Positions 1 to 8,885 of a stretch of DNA of 64,000 bases are shown one piece after another. The stretch is from Prochlorococcus marinus bv. HNLC2 (GTDB taxonomy: Bacteria; Cyanobacteriota; Cyanobacteriia; PCC-6307; Cyanobiaceae). A program made the position numbers and the translations under genes. Within the stretch, counting starts at the first letter, position 1, and each line of letters starts with the position of its first letter. The notes beneath the pieces were generated by a model, which was given only the letters and a program-made list of their open reading frames with translations, was not told the DNA's origin and did not search any database. The DNA is taken from the NCBI GenBank assembly GCA_000218745.1, contig GL947595.1, positions 744,532 through 808,531 of the forward strand. The letters run 5' to 3'.

Positions 1-80
1 AACAACACGGCTATCCCCCGTTCCATGGTATAGCTCGGACTGCGCTCCTTTTGGAGTGAACGAATAGTAGCAATGCTACA
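1..80. other. GC-rich left-edge element, unidentified
   Basis: The first 80 bases are about 50% G+C, while the following 150 bases are extremely AT-rich. They hold a short inverted repeat (CTCC, TTTT, GGAG) near 46-57 and a 5-bp hairpin GTAGC-AAT-GCTAC at 67-79, followed by AT-rich sequence. All three plus-strand frames close here, so it could be the 3' end and terminator of an upstream plus-strand gene. It could also be the beginning of a minus-strand gene or an RNA that runs out of the window. I do not recognise it. Confidence 0.3.
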
Positions 81-237
81 TATTTATTATAGACCTAATT
101 TTTAATAAAAGTCTATAAAAATTAATTTTGATAGTAAATTTTTTTAATTAATATGTTATTTAAAGTAAATTTTGTAAAAATTTAACGTATTTAGGTATTA
201 ATCTTTAATTTAGTAAACAAATTAAACTTTATTAGAT

Positions 238-495
238 ATGACTGGTTTTCTTTATTTTTTGGGTAACACATTAAGATGGCCCGCTTTGAAAACCAGAGAA
301 TTCATTTCTCTTCATGCTTATCTATTAGTTATTTATTTAATAACTTATATTCTCAGCCAAAACGGTATAAATCAAGCTAATTTAGTTTTTACTCTTGGAA
401 TTTTAGCTCCACTTCTTATATCAATTGGTCAAGGCCTACCTGTAGATTGTTTAGATTATAAAACTGCACTTGCAAAAGAATTAGAGGGAAATTAA
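238..495 (+). CDS. small hypothetical membrane protein
   Basis: An 85-residue protein with two hydrophobic stretches (about residues 25-41 and 47-65), so probably a small inner or thylakoid membrane protein. I recognise no family or motif. It starts at ATG after an AT-rich spacer and ends 14 bases before the stop codon of the convergent NfuA-like gene. The ORF is clean and has the codon use of its neighbours, so it is likely real; its function is unknown. Confidence 0.6.
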   Translation: MTGFLYFLGNTLRWPALKTREFISLHAYLLVIYLITYILSQNGINQANLVFTLGILAPLLISIGQGLPVDCLDYKTALAKELEGN

Positions 496-509
496 TTCAT
501 CTATAAATA

Positions 510-755
510 CTATAAAACTTGAACCACTTCACTAATTTCAGGAATCATTTCTTTCAATTTTCTCTCAATTCCCATTTTTAAAGTCATAGTGCTGCTAGGA
601 CAACTTCCACATGCGCCCTGAAGTCTAACTTTTACAATTGGTCCATCAATTTCTGCAATCTCAACATTGCCTCCATCAGAAATTAAAAATGGTCTTAGTT
701 CATCAAGAACTTTTTCAACATTTTCATTTGTGAGTGCAAGAGTCTCAGTACTCAT
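510..755 (-). CDS. nfuA: NifU-like Fe-S scaffold protein (Nfu domain)
   Basis: An 81-residue protein made only of the NifU C-terminal (Nfu) domain. The diagnostic Cys-Gly-Ser-Cys pair is at residues 49-52. In this family the two cysteines hold a transient [4Fe-4S] cluster, across a dimer, that is passed to apo-proteins; in cyanobacteria this short form is the general scaffold used for photosystem I and other Fe-S proteins. It lacks the A-type domain of E. coli NfuA, as expected for cyanobacterial NifU. It is divergent from the malate:quinone oxidoreductase gene, with about 70 bases between the two starts. The symbol is by family; the cyanobacterial label is often nifU. Confidence 0.9.
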   Translation of the reverse strand: MSTETLALTNENVEKVLDELRPFLISDGGNVEIAEIDGPIVKVRLQGACGSCPSSTMTLKMGIERKLKEMIPEISEVVQVL

Positions 756-825
756 AATTTTTAATTAACTTATAATTAGAGTAGAAAATAATTTCATTCT
801 TTGCAAAAAAAATAAATTTTTTATA

Positions 826-2313
826 ATGATTACTGAAAAAAATTTTTCCATTAATAGTAAATATGATGCAGTTTTAATTGGTGCAGGGATAATGAGCGCT
901 ACATTAGCGTTATTAATTAGTGAACTTTTTCCAGATATTAATATTTTAGTTATTGAGAAGTTATCGACATCAGGACAAGAAAGTAGTGGTGCATTTAATA
1001 ATGCAGGTACTGGTCATGCTGCTAATTGTGAATTGAACTATACACCTACAGATGAGAATAATAAAATTAATATAGAAAAAGCCCTTTCAATAAATAATTC
1101 TTTTGAAGAATCGTTAAATTTATGGGCTTATCTATATGAGAGAGATCAAATAAATATAAAAAATTTTTTAACATTTCTTCCCCATATAAGTTTTGTCAAT
1201 AATTCCGAAGATGTAGCTTTTCTTAAAAAAAGATTTGAATTGATGAAAAAATGTAGAGAATTCCAAGATATGGAATTTACTACTTCATATGATGAGATTT
1301 CTAATTGGTCGCCATTGATAATGAAAGATAGAGATAACAAACAAAAAATTGCTGCAACTAGGTTGAAAAGAGGAACAGATATAAATTTTGAAGCTTTAAC
1401 AAGAGAATATTTTAAGTATCTTTCAAGAAAAGCAAATTTTGAAATTAGCTATAATACAAATTTATTAAATTTAAAAAGGATTAAAAATCATGAGTGGGAT
1501 TTATATGTAAGTAAAGACGGTAATAAAAAAATTTTAAAAGCCAATTTTGTATTTATTGGGGCTGGTGGAAAAACAATTAATCTTCTTCAAAAATCTAATA
1601 TCCCTGAGAGTAAAAATTATGGTGGATTTCCAGTAAGTGGGAAATGGCTAATTTCCGAAAATCAAGAGTTAAATTTAAATCATCATGCAAAAGTATATAG
1701 TAAAGCACCTATTGGCTCGCCTCCAATGTCTGTTCCTCATTTGGATTCTAGATGGATTGATGGAAAAAAATATCTTCTTTTTGGACCTTTTGCAGGTTTT
1801 ACAACAAAGTTTTTAAAAAAAGGATCATATTTTGATCTTTTTGATTCATTTAAAAAAGATAATCTTTTACCAATTTTTGATGTTGGATTTAAAAATTTTG
1901 AATTAATAAAATATCTTGCTTTACAGCTACTAAAAATCATTTATCAAGAATTAAGGATCTTCAAGAAATCATGCCATCTGCTTGTAAAGAGGATTGGTAT
2001 TTGAAAAATGCGGGTCAGAGAGTTCAAATTATTAAAAAAACAAATAATGGCGGTGCTCTGAAATTTGGTACCGAAATTGTTAATTCTTCTGATGGATCCT
2101 TATTTGCTTTATTGGGAGCATCTCCAGGAGCTAGTACAGCAGTAAATATTATGTTACAAGTTTTAAAAAAATCAAATTTTTATAGATGAAAATAAAGCAG
2201 CTTTAGATGAAAAAATAAATAAATTAATTCCACTGAATAATACATTATTAAACTCTAATGATTTAGAAATTATAAAGAGAAGGAATAATGACATTTTAGG
2301 ATTCCACCAATAA
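826..2313 (+). pseudogene. mqo: malate:quinone oxidoreductase, frameshifted twice
   Basis: A membrane-associated FAD enzyme that oxidises malate to oxaloacetate and passes electrons to quinone. The N-terminus has the FAD-binding beta-alpha-beta motif (IGAGIMSAT, residues 17-25) and the [14 protein letters not shown] region typical of Mqo. As written the frame breaks twice. At A5 (1932-1936) one A appears to be missing; the next frame continues with [11 protein letters not shown]. At T5 (2177-2181) one T appears to be extra; the original frame then resumes with IDENKAAL and ends GFHQ at 2313. The rebuilt protein is about 495 residues, normal for the family. Both breaks are in homopolymers and cancel each other, so sequencing error is at least as likely as true decay. 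The first frame alone stops at 2004. Confidence 0.85.
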
Positions 2314-2362
2314 TTTTAATTAGCTAGTATTTATTTATAAGGTATGTTATTTAATCAATTGT

Positions 2363-4171
2363 ATGACAAATATTCCTGTTTCAAAGTTAAGAAATTTCTG
2401 CATTATAGCTCATATTGATCATGGTAAATCTACTCTCGCAGATAGGTTATTGCAAGATACAGGCACTGTATCAACAAGAGACATGCAAGATCAATTTCTT
2501 GATAGCATGGACCTCGAGAGAGAAAGGGGGATAACCATAAAATTACAAGCTGCAAGAATGAAATATAAAGCAAAAAATAATGATGAATATGTTTTGAATT
2601 TAATAGATACGCCTGGGCATGTAGATTTTTCTTACGAGGTAAGTAGATCACTGCAAGCCTGCGAAGGGGCATTGTTAGTGGTAGATGCTAGTCAAGGAGT
2701 TGAAGCTCAAACCTTAGCTAATGTTTATTTGGCTATTGAAAATAATTTAGAAATTATTCCTGTTTTAAATAAAGTTGATTTACCAGGAGCTGATCCTGAA
2801 AAGATAAAAAAAGAAATTGAAGCAATAATTGGGTTAGATACATCAAATGCTATTCATTGTTCAGCTAAAACAGGAGAAGGTATTGAGGATATTTTAGAGG
2901 CAATTGTAAATGATATTCCAGCCCCAAAAGATACTACAAATATGCCTACTAAAGCTCTTATTTTCGATTCCTATTATGATCCATATAGAGGAGTTGTAGT
3001 TTATTTTAGAATTGTATCTGGATCAATTAGATCCAAAGATAAAATTTTATTGATGGCAAGTAATAAATTTTATGAATTAGATGAAATTGGAATAATGGCC
3101 CCTGATCAACAAAAAGTTAATGATTTACATGCTGGAGAAGTTGGATATCTAGCTGCATCAATTAAATCGGTAGCTGATGCAAGAGTTGGTGATACTATTA
3201 CACTTTTTAATGCACCAGCTAAAGATGCCTTACCTGGTTATAAAGAAGCTAATCCTATGGTCTTCTGTGGATTATTTCCTACTGATGCTGATCAGTATCC
3301 TGATTTAAGAGAGTCTTTAGAAAAACTACAACTATCTGATGCCGCATTGAAATATGAACCTGAGACAAGTAGCGCGATGGGATTTGGTTTTAGATGTGGC
3401 TTCTTGGGTCTTTTACATATGGAAATTGTTCAAGAGAGATTAGAAAGAGAATACGATCTAGATTTAATTGTTACTGCTCCATCTGTTATTTATAAAGTAA
3501 ATCTTAATGATGGTGAAAATATTTTTATTGATAATCCCTCTACAATTCCTGATCCGCAATTAAGAGATTCTATAGAAGAGCCCTATGTGAAAATGGAAAT
3601 TTATGCTCCTAATGAATTTAATGGGACTTTAATGGGTTTATGCCAAGAAAGAAGAGGAATTTTTGTCGATATGAAATACATTACAACAGATAGAGTAACT
3701 TTGATCTATGAAATACCTTTAGCAGAAGTAGTTACAGATTTTTTTGATCAAATGAAAAGTAGAACCCAAGGTTATGCTTCGATGGAATATCATCTTATAG
3801 GTTATAGAAAAAATGATTTAGTAAGATTAGATGTCCTTATTAATTCTGAGAAAGCTGATCCTTTAACATCAATCGTTCATAAAGATAAAGCTTATGGGAT
3901 TGGAAGAGGATTAGTTGAAAAATTAAAAGATCTCATTCCTAAACAACAATTCAAGATTCCAATACAAGCATCAATAGGGAGTAGAGTTATTGCAAGTGAA
4001 AGTATTAGCGCTCTTAGAAAAGATGTTCTATCTAAATGTTATGGAGGGGATATTTCAAGGAAAAAGAAACTTCTTAAAAAGCAGGCTAAAGGTAAAAAAA
4101 GAATGAAAGCTATGGGAAAAGTGGATGTTCCTCAAGAAGCATTTATGGCAGTATTGAAACTTAACCAATAA
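2363..4171 (+). CDS. lepA: elongation factor 4 (LepA), translational GTPase
   Basis: A 602-residue ribosome-associated GTPase that acts on stalled or mis-translocated ribosomes. All G motifs are visible: P-loop AHIDHGKS at 16-23, switch region [13 protein letters not shown], and NKVD for guanine recognition. The central EF-G-like domains and the LepA-specific C-terminal domain ([20 protein letters not shown]) are complete. The length is the family norm. It starts at ATG 50 bases after the mqo stop and is followed by a peptide-type permease on the same strand. Confidence 0.97.
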   Translation: MTNIPVSKLRNFCIIAHIDHGKSTLADRLLQDTGTVSTRDMQDQFLDSMDLERERGITIKLQAARMKYKAKNNDEYVLNLIDTPGHVDFSYEVSRSLQACEGALLVVDASQGVEAQTLANVYLAIENNLEIIPVLNKVDLPGADPEKIKKEIEAIIGLDTSNAIHCSAKTGEGIEDILEAIVNDIPAPKDTTNMPTKALIFDSYYDPYRGVVVYFRIVSGSIRSKDKILLMASNKFYELDEIGIMAPDQQKVNDLHAGEVGYLAASIKSVADARVGDTITLFNAPAKDALPGYKEANPMVFCGLFPTDADQYPDLRESLEKLQLSDAALKYEPETSSAMGFGFRCGFLGLLHMEIVQERLEREYDLDLIVTAPSVIYKVNLNDGENIFIDNPSTIPDPQLRDSIEEPYVKMEIYAPNEFNGTLMGLCQERRGIFVDMKYITTDRVTLIYEIPLAEVVTDFFDQMKSRTQGYASMEYHLIGYRKNDLVRLDVLINSEKADPLTSIVHKDKAYGIGRGLVEKLKDLIPKQQFKIPIQASIGSRVIASESISALRKDVLSKCYGGDISRKKKLLKKQAKGKKRMKAMGKVDVPQEAFMAVLKLNQ

Positions 4172-4224
4172 TAAATGTCAATATAAGAAGATAGCTCTTT
4201 TTGTGATTTAAATCTAAAGTTATA

Positions 4225-5082
4225 TTGAGATTATTATGCCTTAAAGTAAATTTGATTCAAATAAATTCATTTAATAATATTTCTGCGAATATAAGAAAAA
4301 CTGGATTTATTATTTTATTTTTATACCTTTTCATAGCTATCTTATTCAAAATATTAGAGCTAAATAATAGTATTGATTTTTCTATATCTTTTAACAATGA
4401 AATATATGAACCACCCTCATTAAATCATTTATGTGGCACTGATCGATTAGGAAGAGATGTTTGCTTAAGAACTTTACAAGGTTCAAATATTGCTATTGAA
4501 ATTGTATTTTTATCTTTAATTTTCGCAATTGGATTAGGCCTTCCATTGGGTTTAGTAAGTGGATATTTCGGAGGTTTTTTTGATAGATCATTATCATTGA
4601 TAATGGATACTATTTTTTCAATCCCAGTCATTTTACTCTCTGTTGTTATTGCGTTTGTTTTTGGTAAAGGAATAATAAATGCAGCTTTTGCTCTATGTAT
4701 CGTTTATTCTCCACAATATTTTAGGCTTATTAGAAATCAAACAATTTCAATTAAATCTTCTGATTATGTTCAGGCAGCACAAATTTCAGGGGCTAGTAAT
4801 TTTAGGATAATAAGAAAGTACATAATTCCAAATATAATTACGCCGCTACCAATACTTTTGACTCTAAATGCAGCAGATGCTGTACTAGTTTTGGGTAGTT
4901 TGGGATTCTTGGGTTTAGGTGTCCCTGCAGATATACCTGAATGGGGAAGTGATCTTAATTTAGCAATTGCAGCTTTGCCAACTGGTATATGGTGGACTGC
5001 TTTATTCCCAGGATTAGCAATATTTTTTCTTGTTTTAGCACTTTCTTTTATCGGAGAAGGTATGGAAGATCAGTTAGGATAA
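4225..5082 (+). CDS. dppC: DppC-type ABC transporter permease
   Basis: A 285-residue membrane protein of the dipeptide/oligopeptide/nickel permease family (DppC/OppC/NikC). It has an N-terminal membrane segment (about 25-43), a short periplasmic loop with the family motif HLCGTDRLGRDV, then about five more segments. A cytoplasmic EAA loop (YVQAAQISGASNFRIIRKYI) would contact the ATPase. No ATPase, partner permease or binding protein of the same system lies nearby, so the partners must be elsewhere. The listed start is a TTG; an in-frame TTG at 4252 is also possible. The substrate cannot be inferred. Confidence 0.85.
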   Translation: MRLLCLKVNLIQINSFNNISANIRKTGFIILFLYLFIAILFKILELNNSIDFSISFNNEIYEPPSLNHLCGTDRLGRDVCLRTLQGSNIAIEIVFLSLIFAIGLGLPLGLVSGYFGGFFDRSLSLIMDTIFSIPVILLSVVIAFVFGKGIINAAFALCIVYSPQYFRLIRNQTISIKSSDYVQAAQISGASNFRIIRKYIIPNIITPLPILLTLNAADAVLVLGSLGFLGLGVPADIPEWGSDLNLAIAALPTGIWWTALFPGLAIFFLVLALSFIGEGMEDQLG

Positions 5083-5085
5083 AAA

Positions 5086-5748
5086 TTATTTGCAAATTTC
5101 TCCATTTTCATCAATTTCAGGATATTCATAATTATTTTCTTTGTAAGAATCTTTGATTTCAGGATATGCCCATTCAAATAATGTCTTTTGATATTTTTGT
5201 TGATCAATTCCTTCACCATTTTTAGGAAGTAAACCTACTCGATCTCTTTGACGTATGGCTTCAAAAAGTAAAATTGAGGCTGCTACAGATACATTTAAAG
5301 ATTGAACCATCCCGTACATAGGTATATAGATACATTCATCAACCTCTGCAAGTAAGTCGTCACTTAGCCCCCATTTTTCTGCTCCTAGAATAAAACAAGT
5401 ATTTTGTGTGAAATCTAATTTTCTGTAATCAATAGATTTTTTATTTAAAGTTGTTCCAAATAATTTAAATCCTTTTTTTTTAAGTTTTTTTGCAGCATCA
5501 ATTGATGAAGAGTGATTATTTAGGTTTACCCACTTTTGACTACCTTGAGCAGTACTATTAAAAGTTTTAACCTCATTCTTTTTACATATAAAATTCGCTT
5601 CAAAAACACCAGCGGCATCGCATGTTCTTAAAATTGCAGATAAATTGTGGGGTTTACTAACTCCCTCAACTAATACTGTTAGATCTTGTATCCTTCTATT
5701 TAAAACGCTTTTTATTCTTTTGAATCTTCGAGGCAATACCGACATCAA
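5086..5748 (-). CDS. trmH: tRNA (guanosine-2'-O-)-methyltransferase, SpoU family
   Basis: A 220-residue SPOUT methyltransferase that methylates the 2'-OH of G18 in tRNA. The three SpoU motifs are present: NLSAILRTCDAAG near residue 36 with the catalytic Arg, LGAEKWGLS near 121, and the knot-forming MVQSLNVSVAASILLFEAIR near 144. The short C-terminal extension after the knot fits TrmH more than TrmL. It converges on the upstream permease gene with a 3-base gap. ATG codons at 5748 and 5745 are adjacent alternatives. Confidence 0.88.
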   Translation of the reverse strand: MMSVLPRRFKRIKSVLNRRIQDLTVLVEGVSKPHNLSAILRTCDAAGVFEANFICKKNEVKTFNSTAQGSQKWVNLNNHSSSIDAAKKLKKKGFKLFGTTLNKKSIDYRKLDFTQNTCFILGAEKWGLSDDLLAEVDECIYIPMYGMVQSLNVSVAASILLFEAIRQRDRVGLLPKNGEGIDQQKYQKTLFEWAYPEIKDSYKENNYEYPEIDENGEICK

Positions 5749-5920
5749 ATAAATTAATAGTAATAGTTTATTATAAGTTTTTAGAAACTAATTTCTTAAA
5801 CAAAATATAGCTGGCTTATATTTTAATTTCAATTAATTAATTTTTTATTCTTTTTATAAGAAATTATGATTTTGAAAATAAAAAGATAAATTATAATATT
5901 AAAAGTAATAATTGAATTTT

Positions 5921-6043
5921 ATGGCATACATCGAGTGGGACTATACGGTTATAACAAGCATGGTTGAAACCCAAGGATGGACTTTGCCAGATAAAGGATC
6001 TGATGAATGGGAAAGTTTAATGATGAATTGGGAGAAACCATGA
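5921..6043 (+). CDS. small hypothetical protein (40 aa)
   Basis: An ORF of 40 residues starting MAYIEWDYTVITSMVETQGW, rich in Trp and acidic residues and with no membrane segment. Its stop TGA overlaps the ATG of the next tiny ORF (ATGA), a translational-coupling arrangement. It is preceded by a very AT-rich spacer from 5749 in which I see nothing else. The Trp content (four in 40) is hard to explain by chance in such AT-rich DNA, which supports coding. I do not recognise a family. Confidence 0.5.
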   Translation: MAYIEWDYTVITSMVETQGWTLPDKGSDEWESLMMNWEKP

Positions 6044-6123
6044 GAAAGGTTGGAATAGTTTTTGAAAAATATTGCGATTTCAAACCTGATGTTGGAGAGG
6101 GTGTTCATCTTTTAGATGAATAA
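6040..6123 (+). CDS. tiny hypothetical ORF (27 aa), coupled to the previous
   Basis: An ORF of 27 residues beginning MRKVGIVFEKYCDF, overlapping the preceding 40-residue ORF by four bases (ATGA). It may be translated by coupling, or it may be a fragment of a decayed gene. Support is only the overlap and non-repetitive composition. Confidence 0.3.
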   Translation: MRKVGIVFEKYCDFKPDVGEGVHLLDE

Positions 6124-6153
6124 AAGTTGAACCATTGACGTATCCCTTAATCA

Positions 6154-6309
6154 ATGGTTGGTATATATAAAATAAATCAAATTCATTCAGATTTGAGTGT
6201 AGAATTATTAAGGCTTTATAAAGCTTCTCATTCTCATATTCAAAAAAATAGGTTGTTCTTAATAAAACTACAAATGTTTTTATCTATATTTCCACAATTG
6301 AAAGATTAA
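6154..6309 (+). CDS. small hypothetical protein (51 aa)
   Basis: A 51-residue ORF starting MVGIYKINQIHSDLSVELLR, predicted helical and basic with no clear membrane span. It ends 24 bases before the DCC-family gene and is on the same strand, so it could be the first gene of that operon. No family is recognised; coding status rests on position and composition only. Confidence 0.35.
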   Translation: MVGIYKINQIHSDLSVELLRLYKASHSHIQKNRLFLIKLQMFLSIFPQLKD

Positions 6310-6333
6310 GTTTTTATATTTGATATAAAACAT

Positions 6334-6732
6334 ATGCAAAATAAACTAACTTTTTTATACGATGGCGGTTGTCCTCTATGCAGAAGAGAAACCGATTTTT
6401 TAAAAGGAAGAGATAAATTTGGAAATATTAAATTCGTTGATATTAATAGTGATGATTATGATCCAACAAATTACCAAAATATATCTTTCGAAAAAGCTAT
6501 GTCTAATTTACATGGTATTTTGCATAATGGAAACTTAATTCAAGGACTTGATGTCTTAGCATATGCTTATCAACTTGTTGGTCTTGGTTGGGTATATTTC
6601 CCAATCAAGATACCGATTATTTCAAATCTTTTAAAAATTTTTTATAGTTTCTGGGCAAAATATAGGTTAAAGATTACAGGTAGAAATTCATTAGAAATTT
6701 TATGTGATTCAGAATGTAAAGAGTTGATATAA
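6334..6732 (+). CDS. DCC-family thiol-disulfide protein (DUF393)
   Basis: A 132-residue protein of the DCC family (DUF393), named for the conserved Asp-x-x-C-x-x-C motif. Here it is LYDGGCPLCRRE with cysteines at 13 and 16, in the thioredoxin-like position at the end of the first strand. Members are predicted thiol-disulfide oxidoreductases. No signal peptide is seen, so it is probably cytoplasmic, although the centre (about residues 85-110) is hydrophobic. It is the first of four tightly packed genes ending in a photolyase-like gene: 2 bases separate it from the next ORF. The reaction partner is unknown. Confidence 0.85.
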   Translation: MQNKLTFLYDGGCPLCRRETDFLKGRDKFGNIKFVDINSDDYDPTNYQNISFEKAMSNLHGILHNGNLIQGLDVLAYAYQLVGLGWVYFPIKIPIISNLLKIFYSFWAKYRLKITGRNSLEILCDSECKELI

Positions 6733-6734
6733 CT

Positions 6735-6971
6735 ATGGATATTCGAGAGATTGATAGAATTATCGAAATGTGCTGGGAGGATAGAACACCTTTTGAGGCA
6801 ATAGAATTTCAATTCGGTTTAAAAGAGAAAGAAGCTATTGAATTAATGAGAAAAAATCTTAAAGAAAAATCTTTTAAGGTATGGAGAAAAAGAGTATCAG
6901 GAAGGAAAACAAAACATATGGAATTAAAATTATCGGATCGTTTTAAATCTACTCATAAAAGATCAATCTAA
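6735..6971 (+). CDS. TIGR03643 / DUF2805 family protein
   Basis: A 78-residue protein matching the small family TIGR03643 (DUF2805) as I remember it: an N-terminal half resembling a helix-turn-helix ([20 protein letters not shown], then [15 protein letters not shown]) and a basic Trp/Arg tail ([13 protein letters not shown]). The fold and charge suggest nucleic-acid binding, but no function is established to my knowledge. It lies 2 bases after the DCC gene and 1 base before the DUF2256 ORF, so it is translated as part of that operon. Confidence 0.8.
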   Translation: MDIREIDRIIEMCWEDRTPFEAIEFQFGLKEKEAIELMRKNLKEKSFKVWRKRVSGRKTKHMELKLSDRFKSTHKRSI

Positions 6972-6972
6972 T

Positions 6973-7104
6973 TTGAAAAATCTACCTCAAAAAATTTGTC
7001 CAGTTTGTCAGCGTAAATTTGATTGGAGAAAAAAATGGTCTTTATGTTGGGACGAAGTAGTTTACTGCTCTAAAAGATGTAGAAATAGGAAATCAAAAGC
7101 ATGA
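6973..7104 (+). CDS. DUF2256 Cys-rich mini-protein
   Basis: A 43-residue ORF with a TTG start, reading [20 protein letters not shown] and onward. It has the DUF2256 pattern: CPVC near the start, a Trp-rich middle, and CSKRCR near the end, four well-spaced cysteines that would form a zinc ribbon. It overlaps the photolyase-like gene by four bases (ATGA), so translation is probably coupled. It is easily missed because it is short and starts with TTG. The biochemical role is unknown; the neighbourhood suggests association with the photolyase-like protein. Confidence 0.8.
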   Translation: MKNLPQKICPVCQRKFDWRKKWSLCWDEVVYCSKRCRNRKSKA

Positions 7105-8588
7105 AGCAAATTTCAATAATATTCCCGAATCAACTTTTTGAGGAAAGTCCGATTTTAGATTTTAAATGTGAAATCTTGATGCTGGAAGACTCATTATTTT
7201 GGGGAAACGATAAAAAATATAAGTGTATCAACCATATAAATAAAATTATTTTTTTACGTTCCGCCATGTATTCCTACAGGGAATATTTGCAGAAATCTGG
7301 TTTTAAAGTTATTTATGGATTTAATGAGAAAAATTTTGATACTTCTGATTATCTTTCAAAATATCGAGTAGAAAATTATGATAATGTAAATATTATCGAA
7401 CCACATGATTACTTACTTTCAAGAAGATTAAATAATTTTTTTAAAAAAAATAATATTAAAGTGAATATTTTAAATTCACCAATGTTCCTTATAAAAGATG
7501 CATTAAAAAATAAATTCGAAGCTAATAATAAAAAGCCTTTAATGGCAAGATTCTATGAGAATCAAAGAAAAGATTTAAAAATTTTAGTCGATTCGAATGG
7601 TTCACCAATTGGTGGGAAATGGAGTTTTGATGAATTAAATAGGAAAAAGTTACCAAAAAACCAGAAAATACCAGATTTAAAAAATATACAAAAAAATAAA
7701 AATTTGATTGAAGCGGAAAAAACAATCCGTCAAAGTGATATTGAATATTTAGGAACTAGTGAATTTTTCTTTTATCCAACAAATTTTAAAGAGGCAAAAG
7801 ATTGGTTGAGTGATTTTTTTGAAAACCGATTTTCTTTATTTGGTGATTATGAAGATGCAATAACAAAAAATGAAAGCTTCTTATGGCACAGTTTATTATC
7901 ACCTCTTCTAAACTCAGGTTTGCTTACCCCAAAAGATGTAATTGATAAGGCACTTCTTTATTCAGAGAAAAATAATATTCCACTTAATTCCCTTGAAGGA
8001 TTTATAAGACAGATTATTGGATGGCGAGAATTTATCTGTCTTACCTATAAAAAATATGGAAATAAAATGAGAACAACAAATTTTTGGAATTTTCCTAAAA
8101 AGACAATTCCTGAATCCTTTTATAATGCTTCTACTGGGATAGAACCGGTAGATAATGTAATAAGAAATATACTTAAATATGGGTATTGTCATCATATTGA
8201 AAGGTTAATGATATTAGGCAATTTTATGTTGCTTTGTAGAATCCATCCTGATGAAGTTTATAAATGGTTTATGGAAATGTTCATAGATTCATATGATTGG
8301 GTAATGGTTCCAAATGTTTATGGAATGAGTCAATTTAGTGATGGAGGGATATTTTCAACAAAGCCCTATATATCAAGTTCAAACTACATTAAGAAAATGT
8401 CAGATTATAAATCAGATCACTGGTGTGTTATCTGGGATGCACTTTTTTGGAAATTTATTCATGATTATGAAAGTTACTTTAGGAAACAATATAGATTGGC
8501 GATGTTAACTAGAAATTTGGATAAAATGGAAAGCTCAAAATTAAATAATCATTTAGCAATAGGAGCAGATTTTTTAAAAAATCTTTGA
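7101..8588 (+). CDS. cryptochrome/photolyase-related protein (FeS-BCP family) lacking Fe-S cysteines
   Basis: A 495-residue flavoprotein of the bacterial cryptochrome / prokaryotic (6-4) photolyase family. The N-terminal half is the Rossmann-like antenna domain; the C-terminal half is the helical FAD domain with [24 protein letters not shown] and the [13 protein letters not shown] stretch. Characterised members carry four cysteines for a [4Fe-4S] cluster, including a Cys-x-x-Cys just after the MSDY segment. Here the segment reads [20 protein letters not shown]: the loop is shorter and the CxxC is gone, and the Cys before HHIERLM is also replaced. It is therefore probably an Fe-S-less branch. 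Repair activity or photoreceptor role cannot be told apart from sequence. Confidence 0.85.
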   Translation: MKQISIIFPNQLFEESPILDFKCEILMLEDSLFWGNDKKYKCINHINKIIFLRSAMYSYREYLQKSGFKVIYGFNEKNFDTSDYLSKYRVENYDNVNIIEPHDYLLSRRLNNFFKKNNIKVNILNSPMFLIKDALKNKFEANNKKPLMARFYENQRKDLKILVDSNGSPIGGKWSFDELNRKKLPKNQKIPDLKNIQKNKNLIEAEKTIRQSDIEYLGTSEFFFYPTNFKEAKDWLSDFFENRFSLFGDYEDAITKNESFLWHSLLSPLLNSGLLTPKDVIDKALLYSEKNNIPLNSLEGFIRQIIGWREFICLTYKKYGNKMRTTNFWNFPKKTIPESFYNASTGIEPVDNVIRNILKYGYCHHIERLMILGNFMLLCRIHPDEVYKWFMEMFIDSYDWVMVPNVYGMSQFSDGGIFSTKPYISSSNYIKKMSDYKSDHWCVIWDALFWKFIHDYESYFRKQYRLAMLTRNLDKMESSKLNNHLAIGADFLKNL

Positions 8589-8693
8589 TCAAAACATATA
8601 TTATTCATTCTCAGAAATGAAAGATTAAAAGATTATTATATTATTACGAAATGTAAAGAAAGGTGTTAATTTAATATTACACGTCTTAATTAA

Positions 8694-8873
8694 ATGAATT
8701 TAGGTTCACTTTATTTAAAAATAAATTCAACAGGTATTATTACTCTTTCAGAATTAGATTGGGTTACTAAACAACAGTTTAATTTTTCTAGAGTTGAGGA
8801 AGCTTTAGCTATAAAGCTAGGAAGATTACTTGACTCAGGTGATATTAATATCGGCTGCCGTATATATTGTTAA
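8694..8873 (+). CDS. small hypothetical protein (59 aa)
   Basis: A 59-residue ORF starting MNLGSLYLKINSTGIITLSE and ending GDINIGCRIYC. It looks like a small alpha/beta protein: an N-terminal strand pair, then an amphipathic helix (VEEALAIKLGRLLDSG). It ends with a Cys pair around Arg-Ile-Tyr. I have the impression of a conserved picocyanobacterial small protein, but cannot name a family. The 105 bases before it, after the photolyase-like gene, show nothing else. Confidence 0.55.
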   Translation: MNLGSLYLKINSTGIITLSELDWVTKQQFNFSRVEEALAIKLGRLLDSGDINIGCRIYC

Positions 8874-8885
8874 GGTCTTTCATCT

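Noticed and set aside
1-80. tmRNA, SRP RNA or RNase P RNA at the left edge
   Set aside because: None of the conserved core sequences of these RNAs is recognisable in the 80 bases.
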